NCBI GenBank assembly: GCA_037903355.1
Contig: JBAJFE010000036.1
Span: 1-64,000 of the forward strand
Origin: Trichuris trichiura
Lineage: Eukaryota > Nematoda > Enoplea > Trichinellida > Trichuridae
Reading direction: 5' to 3'
Length of the DNA: 64,000 bases
Part shown: piece by piece, positions 44,201 to 55,757 of the stretch
Numbering within the stretch: position 1 is the stretch's first letter
Layout of the letters: every line of letters begins with the position of its first letter
Made by a program: the position numbers and the translations under genes
Notes under the pieces: generated by a model
Told to the model about the DNA's origin: nothing
The model's database searches: none
The model's input: only the letters and a program-made list of their open reading frames with translations

Positions 44201-45592
44201 CCAAAATCTGAATACTGCTAAAACTACTCGAAAAAAATACGCTAAGGAACTGCTTAAGCAGAACGCTGAATGCAACGTTCTAACGAGGGAATAAAGCTAT
44301 GAAAGGAAAATTTCATGTTCAACGGTTTCACTGAAACCAAACAGTCACCAAAACGCGTACCACTGCATACGAAACCGTTAAGTCAGAGTGCTTGAACTTA
44401 CTTTGTCATCATTGTGCATACAGCTCTCCATTTCCCCTTAAAGAGCACTTGAAGACGACCTTGTCGAGTACTCGGCCCGTCAACCAAACGGATCGACGAA
44501 TAGTTCTGCGCGTGCAGATTATCAGGTGGCGTCAGCCAAGGTAGCATCTCTATCTGCACGTACTTGTTACCCTATAAAGTGTAAGGACTGATGAATCACA
44601 TTAGTGAAAAAGTTCAGCAAATGGAATAACGTCTTTCTTCTCTGGACACAATACTTCACCGCGGGAAGTTTCTGAACAGCAATACACGAAAAACCGAGGA
44701 CACTAACAAATGAACAGCATCCACAAGTGCCTACGTTCATAGAGACTCATTCATTACTACTCCTGAAGCTTGACTTCGCTAAAGTTCTCTCCGCTTAAGC
44801 AGCGCAGTTCAATATACAACAAGATGATTGAAAAACTATATCAAGTACTACAGAAAATATGGAAGAGCAAAACAAAAGTGCCCTACCGCCTGGAACGCGC
44901 CTGCCCATTCCGACGAAACGTTCGCCCGGATGCAAGCTTTAGAGCGTTTGCAACAGCATGATTAGGTCACTAAGTAAGGAGGCGTCCAAGTCGCATTAGC
45001 TTGGGAAATATAAAGACAAAACAAACCAACGAAATCTCTTCCTCTAATAGCTAGTAGCCGATAGCTTAGAATACAAATTTAATGCAAACAGCTCATTGAA
45101 GCAAGCGTTGACTGAGAATTTTTTAAACTTAACAAAGCAACTGACAGAAATGCAAAGTGCAGTAACTTTGTCAAGGCCAAGCTCAATTCACACAAAAGTT
45201 GTTTCTACGCAAAGGAAAAACGAAAATACGTTACAGTCGGAAGAAAGAAAGGAGCAACGACAACTTACTATGGCGTTAAGTACGCCCTGAACAGTGATTC
45301 CGACGCCGCTGGCAAAGTACAGCTTAACACCTTGTTCGATGGTAAGGTTGGCACCAGCTTGGACAAAAATGGGCCTGGTCACTTTATACGGGCCATCTTG
45401 CTGATAAAGCGTGTGATTCAGAGTATATGTACCGCCAGCTTCTTGTAAAGTGTCAATAAACGCAGCGCCGTTGGTGAGCAGCGAGCAATGAAAGTATGAG
45501 AGCAGCAAGAGCAGAACAATTGAACGAATACGTAGCTGCTGAAGTGTGCGAATGAAACGGAAGCTTTGATCAGGTACCCGTCTCAAAGCCAT
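23292..45592 (-). CDS. bark: Bark beetle (anakonda) homologue: large SRCR/beta-helix/C-type-lectin transmembrane protein
   Basis: In flies this is a triple-repeat protein of tricellular septate junctions (family knowledge). Eighteen exons, minus strand: 45592-45269, 44571-44402, 42430-42047, 41756-41602, 41543-41239, 39403-39216, 39162-38071, 36900-35598, 33960-33612, 32054-31597, 31539-30098, 30029-29491, 29079-28927, 28878-27844, 27495-27380, 27321-27199, 25371-24600, 23983-23292. All phases agree; the sum is 9,600 nt (3,199 aa). Features: signal peptide (about 24-40), SRCR domains near 137-245, 1043-1160 and 1921-2030, each next to parallel beta-helix repeats and CUB-like parts. A C-type lectin domain (CPPGWFEAG ... 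YNCDDVLPFVCEKG) lies near 2632-2760, one transmembrane segment near 2768-2792, and a cytoplasmic tail of about 405 aa rich in Ser and, in its last exon, Cys. A short extra exon between the last two lectin exons is not excluded. Mobile elements fill several introns. Confidence 0.93.
24081..24214 (+). mobile_element. Decayed single copy of the hammerhead-bearing element
   Basis: Begins at ACCGCTGAAGACGGGTCACG (24081-24100), the position of the predicted cleavage site, but the 3' side of helix II and GAAA are lost. It ends with the family terminus (GAACATGAAAACC ... GTCACGTACCAAAAAGTC ... TATTTTC). It lies on the plus strand, just downstream of a bark exon. Confidence 0.55.
24347..24533. mobile_element. 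Tc1/mariner-type MITE, copy A
   Basis: 187 bp, flanked by TA on both sides (24345-24346, 24534-24535). Terminal inverted repeats of about 26 bp (CAGTAAAACCCCCGAAGTTG at the left, its near complement at the right). It is nearly identical to copy B at 34761-34946. No coding capacity. It lies in the last intron of bark. CAGT ends and a TA target are typical of pogo/Tigger-like MITEs. Confidence 0.85.
26291..26298 (+). promoter_or_regulatory. TATA-box-like site on the strand opposite bark
   Basis: TATATAAG followed by GGCCCTG in a bark intron. It would drive a plus-strand transcript toward the candidate nested exon at 26929. No initiator or reading frame links the two, so this is suggestive only. 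Confidence 0.25.
26929..27053 (+). CDS. Candidate nested exon, cystatin-like
   Basis: Inside a bark intron but on the opposite strand. Bounded by an AG acceptor (26927-26928) and a GGGTAGGT donor, phase 2 in and phase 0 out. Translation: CARLIPTSEEEAKKFVTTVD followed by FCLNEAENRHSHYLLSTMKM. The pattern of acidic loop, A-x-F, hydrophobic helix, N-E-x-N and Y-x-L-x-x-M-K resembles the N-terminal half of cystatins, but the QxVxG loop would be on a further exon that I did not find. It could be chance. Confidence 0.25.
34134..34383. mobile_element. Head-to-head palindromic hammerhead element with 14-bp target duplication
   Basis: A 250-bp insertion in a bark intron flanked by a perfect 14-bp direct repeat ATGTAGGGAAGGAT (34120-34133, 34384-34397). 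Arms of about 100 nt (34165-34263 and 34284-34383) are almost perfect inverted copies around a 20-nt spacer. One end extends about 31 nt further and carries the family motif containing TTGTACGGGAG. Each arm has a complete CTGAAGA, helix II, GAAAGCTTC set, so both strands carry one core. Each arm also has AATAAA followed by GACAATTTCAAC at its outer end. Confidence 0.82.
34284..34318 (+). ncRNA. Hammerhead-ribozyme-like core (right arm of the palindrome)
   Basis: CTGAAGA (34284-34290), helix II of CGGGTC and its partner GACCCG, then GAAA (34308-34311) and AGCTTC, which can pair with GAAGCT of the left arm (helix III). The mirror copy is on the minus strand (CTGAAGA at 34263-34257). No clear helix I. 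Confidence 0.45.
34761..34946. mobile_element. Tc1/mariner-type MITE, copy B
   Basis: 186 bp with TA on both sides (34759-34760, 34947-34948). Nearly identical to copy A at 24347 and in the same orientation. It lies in another bark intron. Ends CAATAAAACC... and ...GGTTTTACTG. Confidence 0.85.
43570..43596 (+). repeat. ACCCGTTACGAA plus purine-tract terminus
   Basis: AAAACCCGTTACGAAGG followed by an A/G tract, with ATAAACGTT about 70 nt upstream. The same terminus occurs near 49066 and 51098. It lies in a bark intron and is probably the end of a short retroelement copy. Confidence 0.4.
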
Positions 45593-46920
45593 CTATACAA
45601 TAATGCAAACACGACACACCCAATGGACGGCCAATACACGCACACATTTGCTACAAAGCTAAAAAGAAAAAGCCATCAAAGTGACATCTACTGATGTGAA
45701 ATGAAATAACAGGGCCAATACAGAGACATGACCTTGTATTTAATAATACGTACAAGCTGAAAACGTACAACGGAACAGCACCTGTCAGCGACCGATAAAA
45801 AGACAAAATTCAAACGGCCACTACAGGAGACACCGTAGCTCGTCTACTTACTTAAGATTAGGCGAACTTGCAGCAGGCCACGATGACAACCATGTTGCTA
45901 AGCGGAAAAGCCAGCCAGGCGGCGCCTATCTTAACGCTAACCAATGGCTGCTTCGACAGCTTTTATTTGCACCGCCAACAAGCGCAACACAGGCTGACTG
46001 CTGCACAGAGACAGAGAGAGACCAAGAGACACCAACCTGGTCAGAAGAACTTGTTCACCTTGCCGTCAAAATATCGATCTTTTCCACAAAGCGGTGGTGC
46101 AAACCGGTTTGTTTATACGGCCAGCGGGATCGCCCGTTTAGTGCGACCGAGTTTACAAGAAACGCAGACTAGATCGATTGCAAGGCACAACACGGCGGCG
46201 AAAATTCACCACAAATTTATCATTGCACTCATTTACAAGGAGAGAAAAACAGCCTGACCCATCACCTTTCGAATGGCCCGTGCTTCTTAGAATGAATTTG
46301 CAAAGGCGTACGCACGATCCCTGACTGCGTATTACTCACCACGTAATCACCAATCAACAACATTGCTGCGCAGTGACTGCAATGTTGACAATTTCAATCG
46401 TCATCGCTCTCCCCTATTTTGCAAACTATACAAATCAAGTAAAGACAAAAAACTCTGTTGAATTGCATAATTACATGGATGCGGGAAAGTATTTTTCAAT
46501 TGTGCGAGTACTGATGCAACGTGAGCGCTATTTCCACACTAAACGCCATGGTCTACCCGTAAAACAACGAATTAGCAGGCCAACTAAAACAATCCACATC
46601 TAAATTAACCTAATTACTTCCTAGGGGCGGCTATCTTTTATCCTAGCCAACAGCTCGCTGTTTTCAACACTTCTACGCATGTCTGCCTAGTCGTAACATT
46701 AAATTTATTGTGCGCTGAAATCGCAATGGAGCACGTGTTTTGTGGATCAACCTCTTTATGACGACTCGCCTGAACCATTAAGCTAAAAATACAAGAAAAA
46801 ATGCAAGTAATTCAGCTCTCGCAATGCTATCATTTTATAAAATTTTCAAAGAATACTGCCGTCAGCAGCAAATTAGCCAGTCCTTTAAGGCCCACTGTGA
46901 CTGCTCCTCATATCCTCGCT

Positions 46921-46985
46921 TACCGCTGATGACGGGTCAAGACTGGAGCCGAAAGCTGCCGCAATGAAAATTTTAAATGTTACAA
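46921..46985 (+). ncRNA. Hammerhead-like remnant
   Basis: TACCGCTGATGACGGGTCAA: CTGATGA at 46926-46932, then a weakened helix II (CGG/CCG only), GAAAGC at 46951-46956. It begins 4-5 nt before CTGATGA, like the other copies. Confidence 0.4.
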
Positions 46986-47731
46986 CGAACTTCTTCCGTA
47001 ACGATCATATCACACATTTGCCCACAAATAATCTCATCGCGTATTCTCAGCTCTCTGCATTATTACGTCCAACGACGCAAACGTGAACAAGAGATATCAC
47101 TGCAATGAGTGACTGCTCTCATCTGAACCTATCGCAGGTTAAACATATTCTAAATCGTTTCTTGAGCAAAATCACATGGTGACACGCGACACGCTGTGCA
47201 ACCACATAATTCCTTTTTACAGAAATTCCCTTTACAATTGAGCCCACCATTCGTGGAGTCCTGACGAGGGATTAGAACGCTTTTGCAAGCTGCACGAGTT
47301 TTCTCCAATAAACCCTGCATTTACTGCTCAAACGCCTCTTGCTCTACCAAAATCTTGCCTTAAAGCTACCTCGACTAATTTTGGCACAGACACAAACAAA
47401 GCTTAATCGCTATGAAACGAATGAAACGCGTAAAATAATGGTACATTCACCTAAATTCGCTACCGGGCTAGACAGTCAAAAATCTGGCCGTGAAACTTTA
47501 CATTCAATACTGACTAAACATCGTACCTATCCTTCATTCCACTGTTCCAATCCCATTTGATTTTACACTTCTTATGCCAGTCCATTCCGTTATATGGAAG
47601 AGTTTATCACACGGACATGGTGCAGCAAAAAAATTTACAACGAAATTATACAAACGTTTCTTGTAAAATTTTTGCGGTTTTCAACTCGTTTTTTTGAAAA
47701 TAACGTTTATTGCATAAACGTTAAGTGCGAA

Positions 47732-47763
47732 GCTTTCGGGTGAAATCGAGACCCGTCATCAGC
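47732..47763 (-). ncRNA. Hammerhead-like core, minus strand
   Basis: On the minus strand CTGATGA (47763-47757), a perfect 5-bp helix II (CGGGT / ACCCG closing 47756-47738), then GAAAGC. The loop differs from the 13.3 and 34.3 kb copies while the helix is kept. Confidence 0.45.
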
Positions 47764-48611
47764 GCTAGGTAAGCCGTCCGTCGGGTCGGTTTTCATGGTT
47801 GCAAGCCACTCCACCCGACCAACTTTGGCAGAACCTCAGCCGTAAGCTCCACCTTGAACCGGCGAGTCTTAATCCCACCTAGTCAGTCAGGCGGAGCAGC
47901 TTATAAAATCTCACCCGTTATGAAGACAGAAAAAAGAAAAAACTAAATGAAATTATAAACACCCATCCACACCCGCACTGTCTACAATTCTACTCTCATA
48001 CCACATGGTTACTTACAACATTCACTCTTTTCATGTACTCATCTTGTCGACATGCACAGTGGCGTTACAACGAATGGATTTAAAAGGCTCAGTGCAAAGC
48101 CAATCATTTATACATGTGCCACTGCTTCGGTTTCCTTTGCCACCGCCGGTTAAGAACGTTCGTCTCAAGGAAGTAATTTTTCATACTTCTGGTATATAAT
48201 TAATACTTATTGCAAGCTAATGCTCCGTGGTAAATACTATGGAAGAAACGATGCAGATGGAATACATTTTCTTCAAGCATTTTAAAACACGAACCAAAAC
48301 GCCAACTTCCTTTTTAAAAAATGAATATGCACCAAGCATTCTACAGAAAAGTAGAACCTTGTCAGAAGAAATAAAGTTCTTCATTCACAAAAAGAAAACA
48401 CGTTACTTTCAACGACCAAAATTACGCAGTTAACTTGTAACTTTCCAATCATGGACATTCCTGCGACACGCCTGTAACATCATTCTTAGCAAACGATAAA
48501 ACATTGCAAGTGCCGTGAACCAACCATTACACTACTTGAAACGCTGCGGACGAACCCCAGACAGATATTTAATTAAGAAAAGGAACAGTTAGTGTCATGA
48601 AAGGCACAAGT

Positions 48612-50962
48612 TCAAAGCGATAAGTTGAAGATACAATCGAAACAGAGGCAGCCAACTGCTGACACGATTGAAAATTTTCTTGTTTCATTATGCTCACACT
48701 GCGTTTCAAATTCAACCTATAAGAAATAAATCCATTAAGCGCAATTCATTCCACCGCTTAATAAAAAGTAAAATTAAGCCCTCACAGAGCTACTGTATTC
48801 CACAACTTCAGTTCAACGGTCGTCAGCGGTCTTTACATAAAAATGTGAGTGAAATTGAAAGAACCGCTTTCAGCAGTCTCTAGAAGAATGCGCACCGAGA
48901 AATTTCATTTCAAGGAACAAAAATAAGTAAATAAAACTTGCCTTTCATTCTAAAATGTTCACGGGATTTCTAACCCTCTGTTCAGTAAACGTTTTTTCTG
49001 AATAAACGTTTACTGAACAACGGGTTAGAAATCCCGCGAACATTTTAGAATAAAAATTTTAAAAAACCCGTTACGAAGAAGAAAAAAGAAAAAAAAAGAA
49101 AAAAGAAAACTTGCCTAATCAAATGGTTCGCGTTAATTGAAGAAGCTGCCTTTGACATGTGACATTCGAAGTTTGTTTGCTGGTGCACACAGTCGACGTT
49201 CTGCCCAGTAAATTGAGGCATTTTAGCCTGTTCTATTGCGTCCCAGTTGGCATGCAAGATTAGGAGTCACCTAGCATCTCATCGGGAACGTTTTCGTTCT
49301 TCCCACTTTGAAAGATAAAAAGGCTACTGCTCCCCTAACCCGTTTGGTTTCGGCCCTAGCAGCCTACTAGAAATTTCCGCATCTTTCATTGCAGAGTAGA
49401 CAGAAACGTTCCTTACGAAGTACTAATCAACTCCTAATATTGTATCCTCAACTCTATAAGTCATCTGCAATGAAGCACTCCACAGGACAAACGGTCAACT
49501 GTGTGCAACAGCAAATATAATCGCAAAATCACATTTGCTATTTTTTCAAGCAGTACATCAACTTCGGGAAGCAGAGCTTTTATTTATGCTTTAATTATTC
49601 ATTTCTGTCCTTTAAATAAAAAGCCACGGAAGGCGCTAAGAAGAATTCCCTAAATTTCCCACGTAACAGCATGAAGACTCGAACGATACGCAATTTTCAA
49701 CTTCTTTTGCAACACACTGTCCAGAAATTTACTTTTGGCAAATTCCCAATATGAACTACAGTGGGCAACATAAAACATTTTTAGAAAACGGTTCCACGGC
49801 TGTATGCCAACACTAAGCAATTGAACTTACAAAAGGGCCTTATGCTTGCACCATCTTTAAATTATATTTCACCAGTGACTAATTTCTAGGCGTCTTAGCC
49901 CTATAAAGTTCATTCATCCTTGAACGATTCTTTGAAACACTCGCTTAATGCGGAATAATGTTTAAAACTGCAAACTAAAAAACTTTACTTTCGCTTGTTT
50001 CATTCTGAGACACTACAGTGTCAATTCGATACGATGTACTATGGAACAGGATTAAGTTGCAGTGCTTTCTCGACACCTCTAAGCGCAGCTCGGAGAAAAC
50101 TGAAAGCCAACAAAACTTACACTGACGATTAGGCAGGAGCTAGACGCCATCTACATCTAACACCTACAATGCGAGACATCACCGAAGCAAGTGGATATGA
50201 AACCCTTCTGACTGCCAGGTACAGATCAACTGTTCCGAGACAGCAGTACACATGGAATTGAAAAAAACAGCAGCGCTACATGGCAACAGAGCAAGCATCA
50301 ACGCAATTCCTAGCAAAATTCGTATAGCTGCAGTCTTGTAGAAAACTCGGGCAGAAATAACTCATCAGATTTCAATTTCCGTTAGTATTAAGTTAATCAT
50401 TTGTGATTTAGAACGAAAGAGCATTGTCCTCCCTACTGACTAGCCTGTTAGCACGAACTATATAACGCTCATGTACGGAAACAATGCAATGATTTAAGCT
50501 TGACGTGCCAAGCAAAAAAATAAGATATGTTATAGAAAATGGTCAAAGGGAAAGCAAATCAAGAATTCATAACCGTGCAACTACAAGTTTCTGTTTGCGA
50601 AAATGAGACTGTCGAAATTGCAGTTATTTGAATGTATTACACTGATCAGCGCTCCCTTCGTGATAACCTCAATAGCTATAATCCATACTCAGCTTACTGC
50701 GACAATATTACGACCGCTTTATTATGGAGGAAACAGTCTCAAACAAAAGCCAGAATGAACAGAATTTAAACTAAATCGTAGGCGAATAAGATATTAGGAG
50801 TACTCACGGTTTCCTGCTCTACCATCCTGCAGCACAGAGCAAAACTGGATACCTTTCTGGGCTGACTGGCAGGAATAGTCCATGACAGGCAATATCCACG
50901 ACACCCATTGACACTAACATGAACGGGAGAACAGCCAGGATTCCAAATCGTTTTCGTATAGC
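48612..50962 (-). CDS. GPA2: Glycoprotein hormone alpha-2 (thyrostimulin alpha, FLR-2-like); 5' exon not found
   Basis: Secreted cystine-knot hormone subunit that signals through LGR-type receptors (family role). Two minus-strand exons join in phase 0. The first, 50962-50808 (acceptor possibly at 50975), reads WNPGCSPVHVSVNGCRGYC, then SFALCCRMVEQET. The second, 48716-48612, reads VEFETQCEHNETRKF, then SAVGCLCFDC and stops (TGA). Together they give the knot pattern GC, CxGxC, CC, C, and the terminal SAxxCxCxxC of GPA2. The 2.1-kb intron between them hosts the hairpin element at 48944-49105. The signal-peptide exon must lie above 50.98 kb and was not identified. N-E-T is a possible glycosylation site. 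Confidence 0.8.
48944..49105 (+). mobile_element. Hairpin element with purine tail and 11-bp target duplication
   Basis: Flanked by AAAACTTGCCT on both sides (48933-48943, 49106-49116). The 5' part is an imperfect hairpin with arms 48947-48991 and 49007-49051 (45 nt each). Then follow AAAAAACCCGTTACGAAG and an A/G-only tail up to the duplication. This is the design of a reverse-transcribed short element with a 3' tail. Confidence 0.65.
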
Positions 50963-51089
50963 CTAGAAATACATCCTGCCAATCAAATTCGTAAAGCCTA
51001 GCTCCGTGTACGACGTTTATGACAGAAATAAACGTTATGTGAAAACACAATGGGTTAAAACCGCAAAAAAAGATTTTTTTCAAAAAGAA

Positions 51090-51128
51090 AATTAAAAACC
51101 CGTTACGAAAAGGAAAAAAGAAAGAAAC
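51090..51128 (+). repeat. ACCCGTTACGAA plus purine-tract terminus
   Basis: AAAAACCCGTTACGAAAAGG followed by an A/G tract, preceded by ATAAACGTT about 65 nt upstream. Same terminus as at 49066. It lies just upstream of the GPA2 knot exon. Confidence 0.4.
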
Positions 51129-51129
51129 A

Positions 51130-54100
51130 ATCATGACAAATTTTGCGTTATTATTTATTACTACCGTGGAAACTGTGAACTCTGAGCAAAGAAAGATGTA
51201 TGCACAACAGTTCGAAGATACACGACAACGTTTAAGCAATCTGTTCTTTTCCATACGGGTAAATCAATGGCAGCAATAAGCTAGCGAGCTTATGATTATA
51301 CTATTCCTTGACATGTTTAAGTGAGGAAGTTTTCACGAATGCCTCATACTACCAAACAGACCGAAAAACCCTATCAAATCTTTCTAAGATGGACAAAAGG
51401 TTATAAGACCAAGCTTAAATATGATCAGCGATGTTGACTTGGTGGGTGCAACTAAAATATTGCTCCAGAACAATTCAGAAGAGAAGTGTCGTACCAGATG
51501 TTATGCAAATTCAAATACGTCTAGGTCACATTATTTGCAGATAGGAAATTAAAACTAATGCCGACAGCAATACAGCTATGCCCTTTTCGCGAAAAAGGCT
51601 TTCTTTGAAGCAATGTAATAAAACTAAGGCACGTAAAAGCAAGCATTAATCTTGCCAGCTCGACATTAAAACACTTCAAGTTATAAGGACGAACCGCAAA
51701 TGAAAGGAAGGTAAAATAATAAAAACGCTGACGCGCTGTCAAGATTACGTAAGTGACGCAAATTCGTGGACGTCATTTCGCTAAAAGCAGCTTTCAAACA
51801 TATCACCTGCGATCAAGACAAACTTTCTCAATATGACGTATGAAATATTTGCGACTGCCTTCAGCTACACGTGGTAGAAATTACTAACTACTCTCCGCAG
51901 TAGCGAGTTAATCCAGGCGAACTTTTGCAATGCAGCCAAATTGGGCTTCTGTCCAAGAAAGTTTACAATCAGAGAAGGAATTTATAAAAGCTATGATATA
52001 TTATTAAGCGTTTTTCTGAGTAATCAGCTCCTAGCGCACCTTAACCAAATTGAACACAGGCAGACTTCAAGAGAGAACTGCCAGTTTCGACTATTAGCCT
52101 CAGCTGCAGGGAACATGATGTACTAAATATGGACAAGTATTCGGTAGTACCATAAAAAACCCAGAAGGGAGCGCAACGCATGCTCCGAGTAAGGAGACAA
52201 TGAGAACCAGCGACAAACAAGTACGTGTGCACCCTTTTCAAGACAGCTCATGCGCTTTACGGAACCATGGAGCAAAATTTCTGGAAACAGAAAAGTATAC
52301 ATTGGCTAGCAGTACCCAATGAACCACATAACAAGAAACGCTCAGGCTGATCGCCTGTTTTGCAAAAAATTAAACAGGGTTTATTAAGTGGTCAATTCGT
52401 GATCATCGTGCACTCCTTACGAAAACTCTGTTCGAAACGATTCTTACAATGAACTTATGGTTTAATGGGTTCAAACCGCTACGATTTTTGCGTTTATTGA
52501 TTACTATTTCCTAAACTTGACACTGGACTTCCGCAATTGTAGAGCAGTTCATTAGAAAAAGACACAGCAGATACGGAATACCAACGTTCCGTAAGCGTTG
52601 AGAAACTCAAGCATCTTATAAAAGACAATTCGTAAGACAAACTATATCGCACAATTAAGTCACATGACAGAAGGCATTAGTCGAGAAAACGTTCTATTAA
52701 AAAAGCGAAGCGTGAAAAACAACTAAATTAATCGGCAATGATTTCACTTTGCCCTTTAATATAATACTGCAATTTCTTCTTTGTGCTCAAGTCAGCAATT
52801 AAGGGCACCGGAAACTGGCTGTCTTGCACCAAAGAATAAGTGTGCATACGTAAAAATATCTTCCATTGCAATAACATTAATGCGCTAACGTAATAAAGTA
52901 CACAAGAGATGCTAATACCTACTTCAAAAATAAAAGATAACTGTTTTACCGCAAAATATTAAAACAGTTGCAAGCTTTGATATATTTCAAAATTGCACTG
53001 TATGAGCAGTGCAGTAGCGTAGCTGCTACTCTATCCATAGTGTTTCCATGGTAATTACTCTAGCGAACTCATTCAGTGCTACTTTCATTTCTCTAAAACG
53101 GAAAGCAATTACAATTGTTCCAGAAAGATGCGACATGCAGAAGACAAACATAATAAGTCTACAAGAGCGTTCAAAGTGTATTTTGAGAAACAGGATTACG
53201 GAAAAGGACGAGGCAAGGTGAGCTCTGTCGATTACATGCAATTATTAATACCTATGCTAAATTACGACAGGCTCTTTTCATTCCTAGAGTGTCAAGAAAG
53301 CAACAAAAATCATAGATAAGAGACACACCTACTTTGTGGCACCTTTGAACAACGTGCTTTAAACCAGAAATGACCCCTTTCTCAGATGAGAATAAACTGC
53401 CATTTGTATCCTGCCTACTGGTTGCAAACAGAGAAAGTGCCAAATTGAAGAGGCATAACCTACGCATTGCTGTGTAAGACGTTACCTGGGCGACTAATGT
53501 GTCATTGCGCAAATCGCAGCTGCTTTGAAAGAATAACTCGCATATTAGTGCCAACTCAGAGCTTCATGCCTTTCCACGGCTGCCATTCATAGGTTACAGC
53601 AGTAAAAGCGTAAACGGAGCAAAACATCCTAAAGCACATACGCTTTGAATGGTAAAACAGCACTGTCGCAAATCAGTAAACTTGCGCTGGCACTTTAGCA
53701 GACAGCTGACTACCACTTGGGATACACTCCTTTCGTTCAAACGGCCTATTCTGCTCGCGCTTTAGATGAAGCGCCTGTTAGCATTGACTTTTAAAGAGCT
53801 AGCACGCGACAGTGAACTAACGAAAGATGACGTGCACTTGAAGCAACAAGTTTTACGATCGAATTTCCCATCACTTCAAATGGCCGGCTAAATTTACTCT
53901 CTGCTACTTGTACCTTGCAGAAACTTCGTGCTAACATAAAGACAAGACTAGGTGACTCCTTAAATGTTATAAGAAAAGACGTACATTTCTGATGGAAAAG
54001 ATTGAGTTTCATAGTGAAAAAACTTTATTACGGAACAGGTTCCCGTTTTTTATGCGTGGGGGGCTCCGAAGCTTTCGGGCTTTTTCACTATAAAAACATA

Positions 54101-55757
54101 CGGTCCCGTACCAAGAAACCACATATACAAGATTGAGTTTCCTCAAAATATACTCTGAAAACTAACCGGTAGCGCTGTTTACTACAAGTTTGCCGCCAAC
54201 TAACAGGCTGTTTGCCCGCTGATCCTCTGACGCTATGCACACGGGGCGTCCAAATTATGGCAAGATGGACGCACGGAGAGCACCAGAAAAAAAAGTTAGC
54301 AATGCATCTTCATGTTTTACGCAGGTTGACGCCATCATCGCCATTGCAACCGAAAATGAGCTTCGGTTGACCCAACGCCAGAGTGGGGCAAAAAGACGAT
54401 ACGTTTTGTCAGATGGCCTCTCACTGGCTTGAACTTCAACAAAACCGTTCGGAAAGCCAGGATAGCACAACTCATTCTAGGACATAACGGCCCCTTATCG
54501 CCACACTTTCCTCTTTTGGCCTTGGTAAATTGCAATAAACAAAATGGTACCAGAATTATAGTTCCAATTTAATACGAACAGTCGTTTCAATAACAAAGAT
54601 AAAAAATTGTCATGCACATCTAGCTGCTCAAACTTTTGATAAACGCGCGACGAAACGAACACGTTTACAGGAAAGAGACGTGCTACTAAACTAGAAAACT
54701 GCTTCAAGTCGCCTGCCACTCGAGCATGCGTGCGTAATACTGGAATTGTCCTAGCTAACTGTGACCGGAGCATTCCTTCTGACTCACGATTAAAGAAATT
54801 ATTTGCCAAACTGACAAGATGAACCTCGGTCAACTTATAATCTACGTCGAATAAGCAAGCAGCATCATAATACCGTTGTCACTACGAAGAACTTTTCATT
54901 AATGAAAAATGCGATATTCATTGTTATTTACCATCATTTGCTGTGCAGGATTTTTCCTTTTCATAACTGAGGACGGGGACATTGATAGGCATGACAGTAG
55001 CTTTTTGTTCGTCTTAACTTCATAAGCTACCAACTTTAAACGAGCGCAGAAACGTAGTTTTCAACAGCAGTGTTATCACTCAAATGAGCACTACTCTAGC
55101 ACTGATGTAACAAGCAAAACAGCAAAGTCATAATGCTCACCGGTGATTCTAACGTTAACGATACACTTCCGGTTTTTGCATTTTTGAATGCTTGCTGCGA
55201 TTATGTATAGTAAATCATTGGTTCCCCCCACAAGCCAACTTCGAAAACAAAGTGGTAAGCGTAACATTTTCAAAATACTCCCACGTGCTCTACCTTAAAC
55301 TATTTTTTGATAAAAGCGTAGTGAAGCTTGTCTTTTGGCCATCTTCACACATCAACGAGATGAAAAGAATTGGCAGCTACACCACTTACCGCTGAGCAAC
55401 ACCCGCTTTCCAGGTTGACATGAGACTACGTGTTAACCAGACTACATTCCAAACCGTCACCTTTCACGCATACCCTGACAACATACAGCAATCCTAAAAA
55501 TATTGTATCGTAACTTCACTTAAAACCTGAACTGCTGAACAGTTCCCATACAATGCTGATTTCGTGAGCAACTGAAAATGTTGTATCATACTGACTTTCC
55601 GAACGCTTCATTTCGGTAGTTACTCAAAAGCAAAACGGATACCTACGTAGCCTACGTTATTATGATCTTGAAATTTCGTTCCAACAAATCCTGAACAAAG
55701 CAAACAAAATTGTGAAGTTCGTAATTACTTTATTGCTAATGTCACCAAAACATTGCA
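51130..55757. other. Gene-poor interval
   Basis: AT-rich sequence with no family-recognisable exon on either strand. It could contain the GPA2 first exon and promoter. One element remnant at 54014-54125. Confidence 0.4.
54014..54125. mobile_element. Fragment of the hammerhead-bearing element family
   Basis: Contains CTTTATTACGGA, CCGAAGCTTTCGGG and the family terminus (AAAACATACGGTCCCGTACC, then AAGAAACCACATA). The CTGANGA box is absent. Truncated and rearranged. Confidence 0.5.

Larger units (their letters stand above)
45593..48611. other. Intergenic between bark and GPA2
   Basis: Three kilobases without a supportable gene. It should contain the bark promoter. It holds two hammerhead-like remnants (46921-46985 plus, 47732-47763 minus). 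Confidence 0.4.

Noticed and set aside
49045..49257. Open frame ending in VDCVHQQTNFECHMSKAAS as the GPA2 C-terminal exon
   Set aside because: It lacks SAxxCxCxxC. The exon at 48716-48612 has it and joins in phase.
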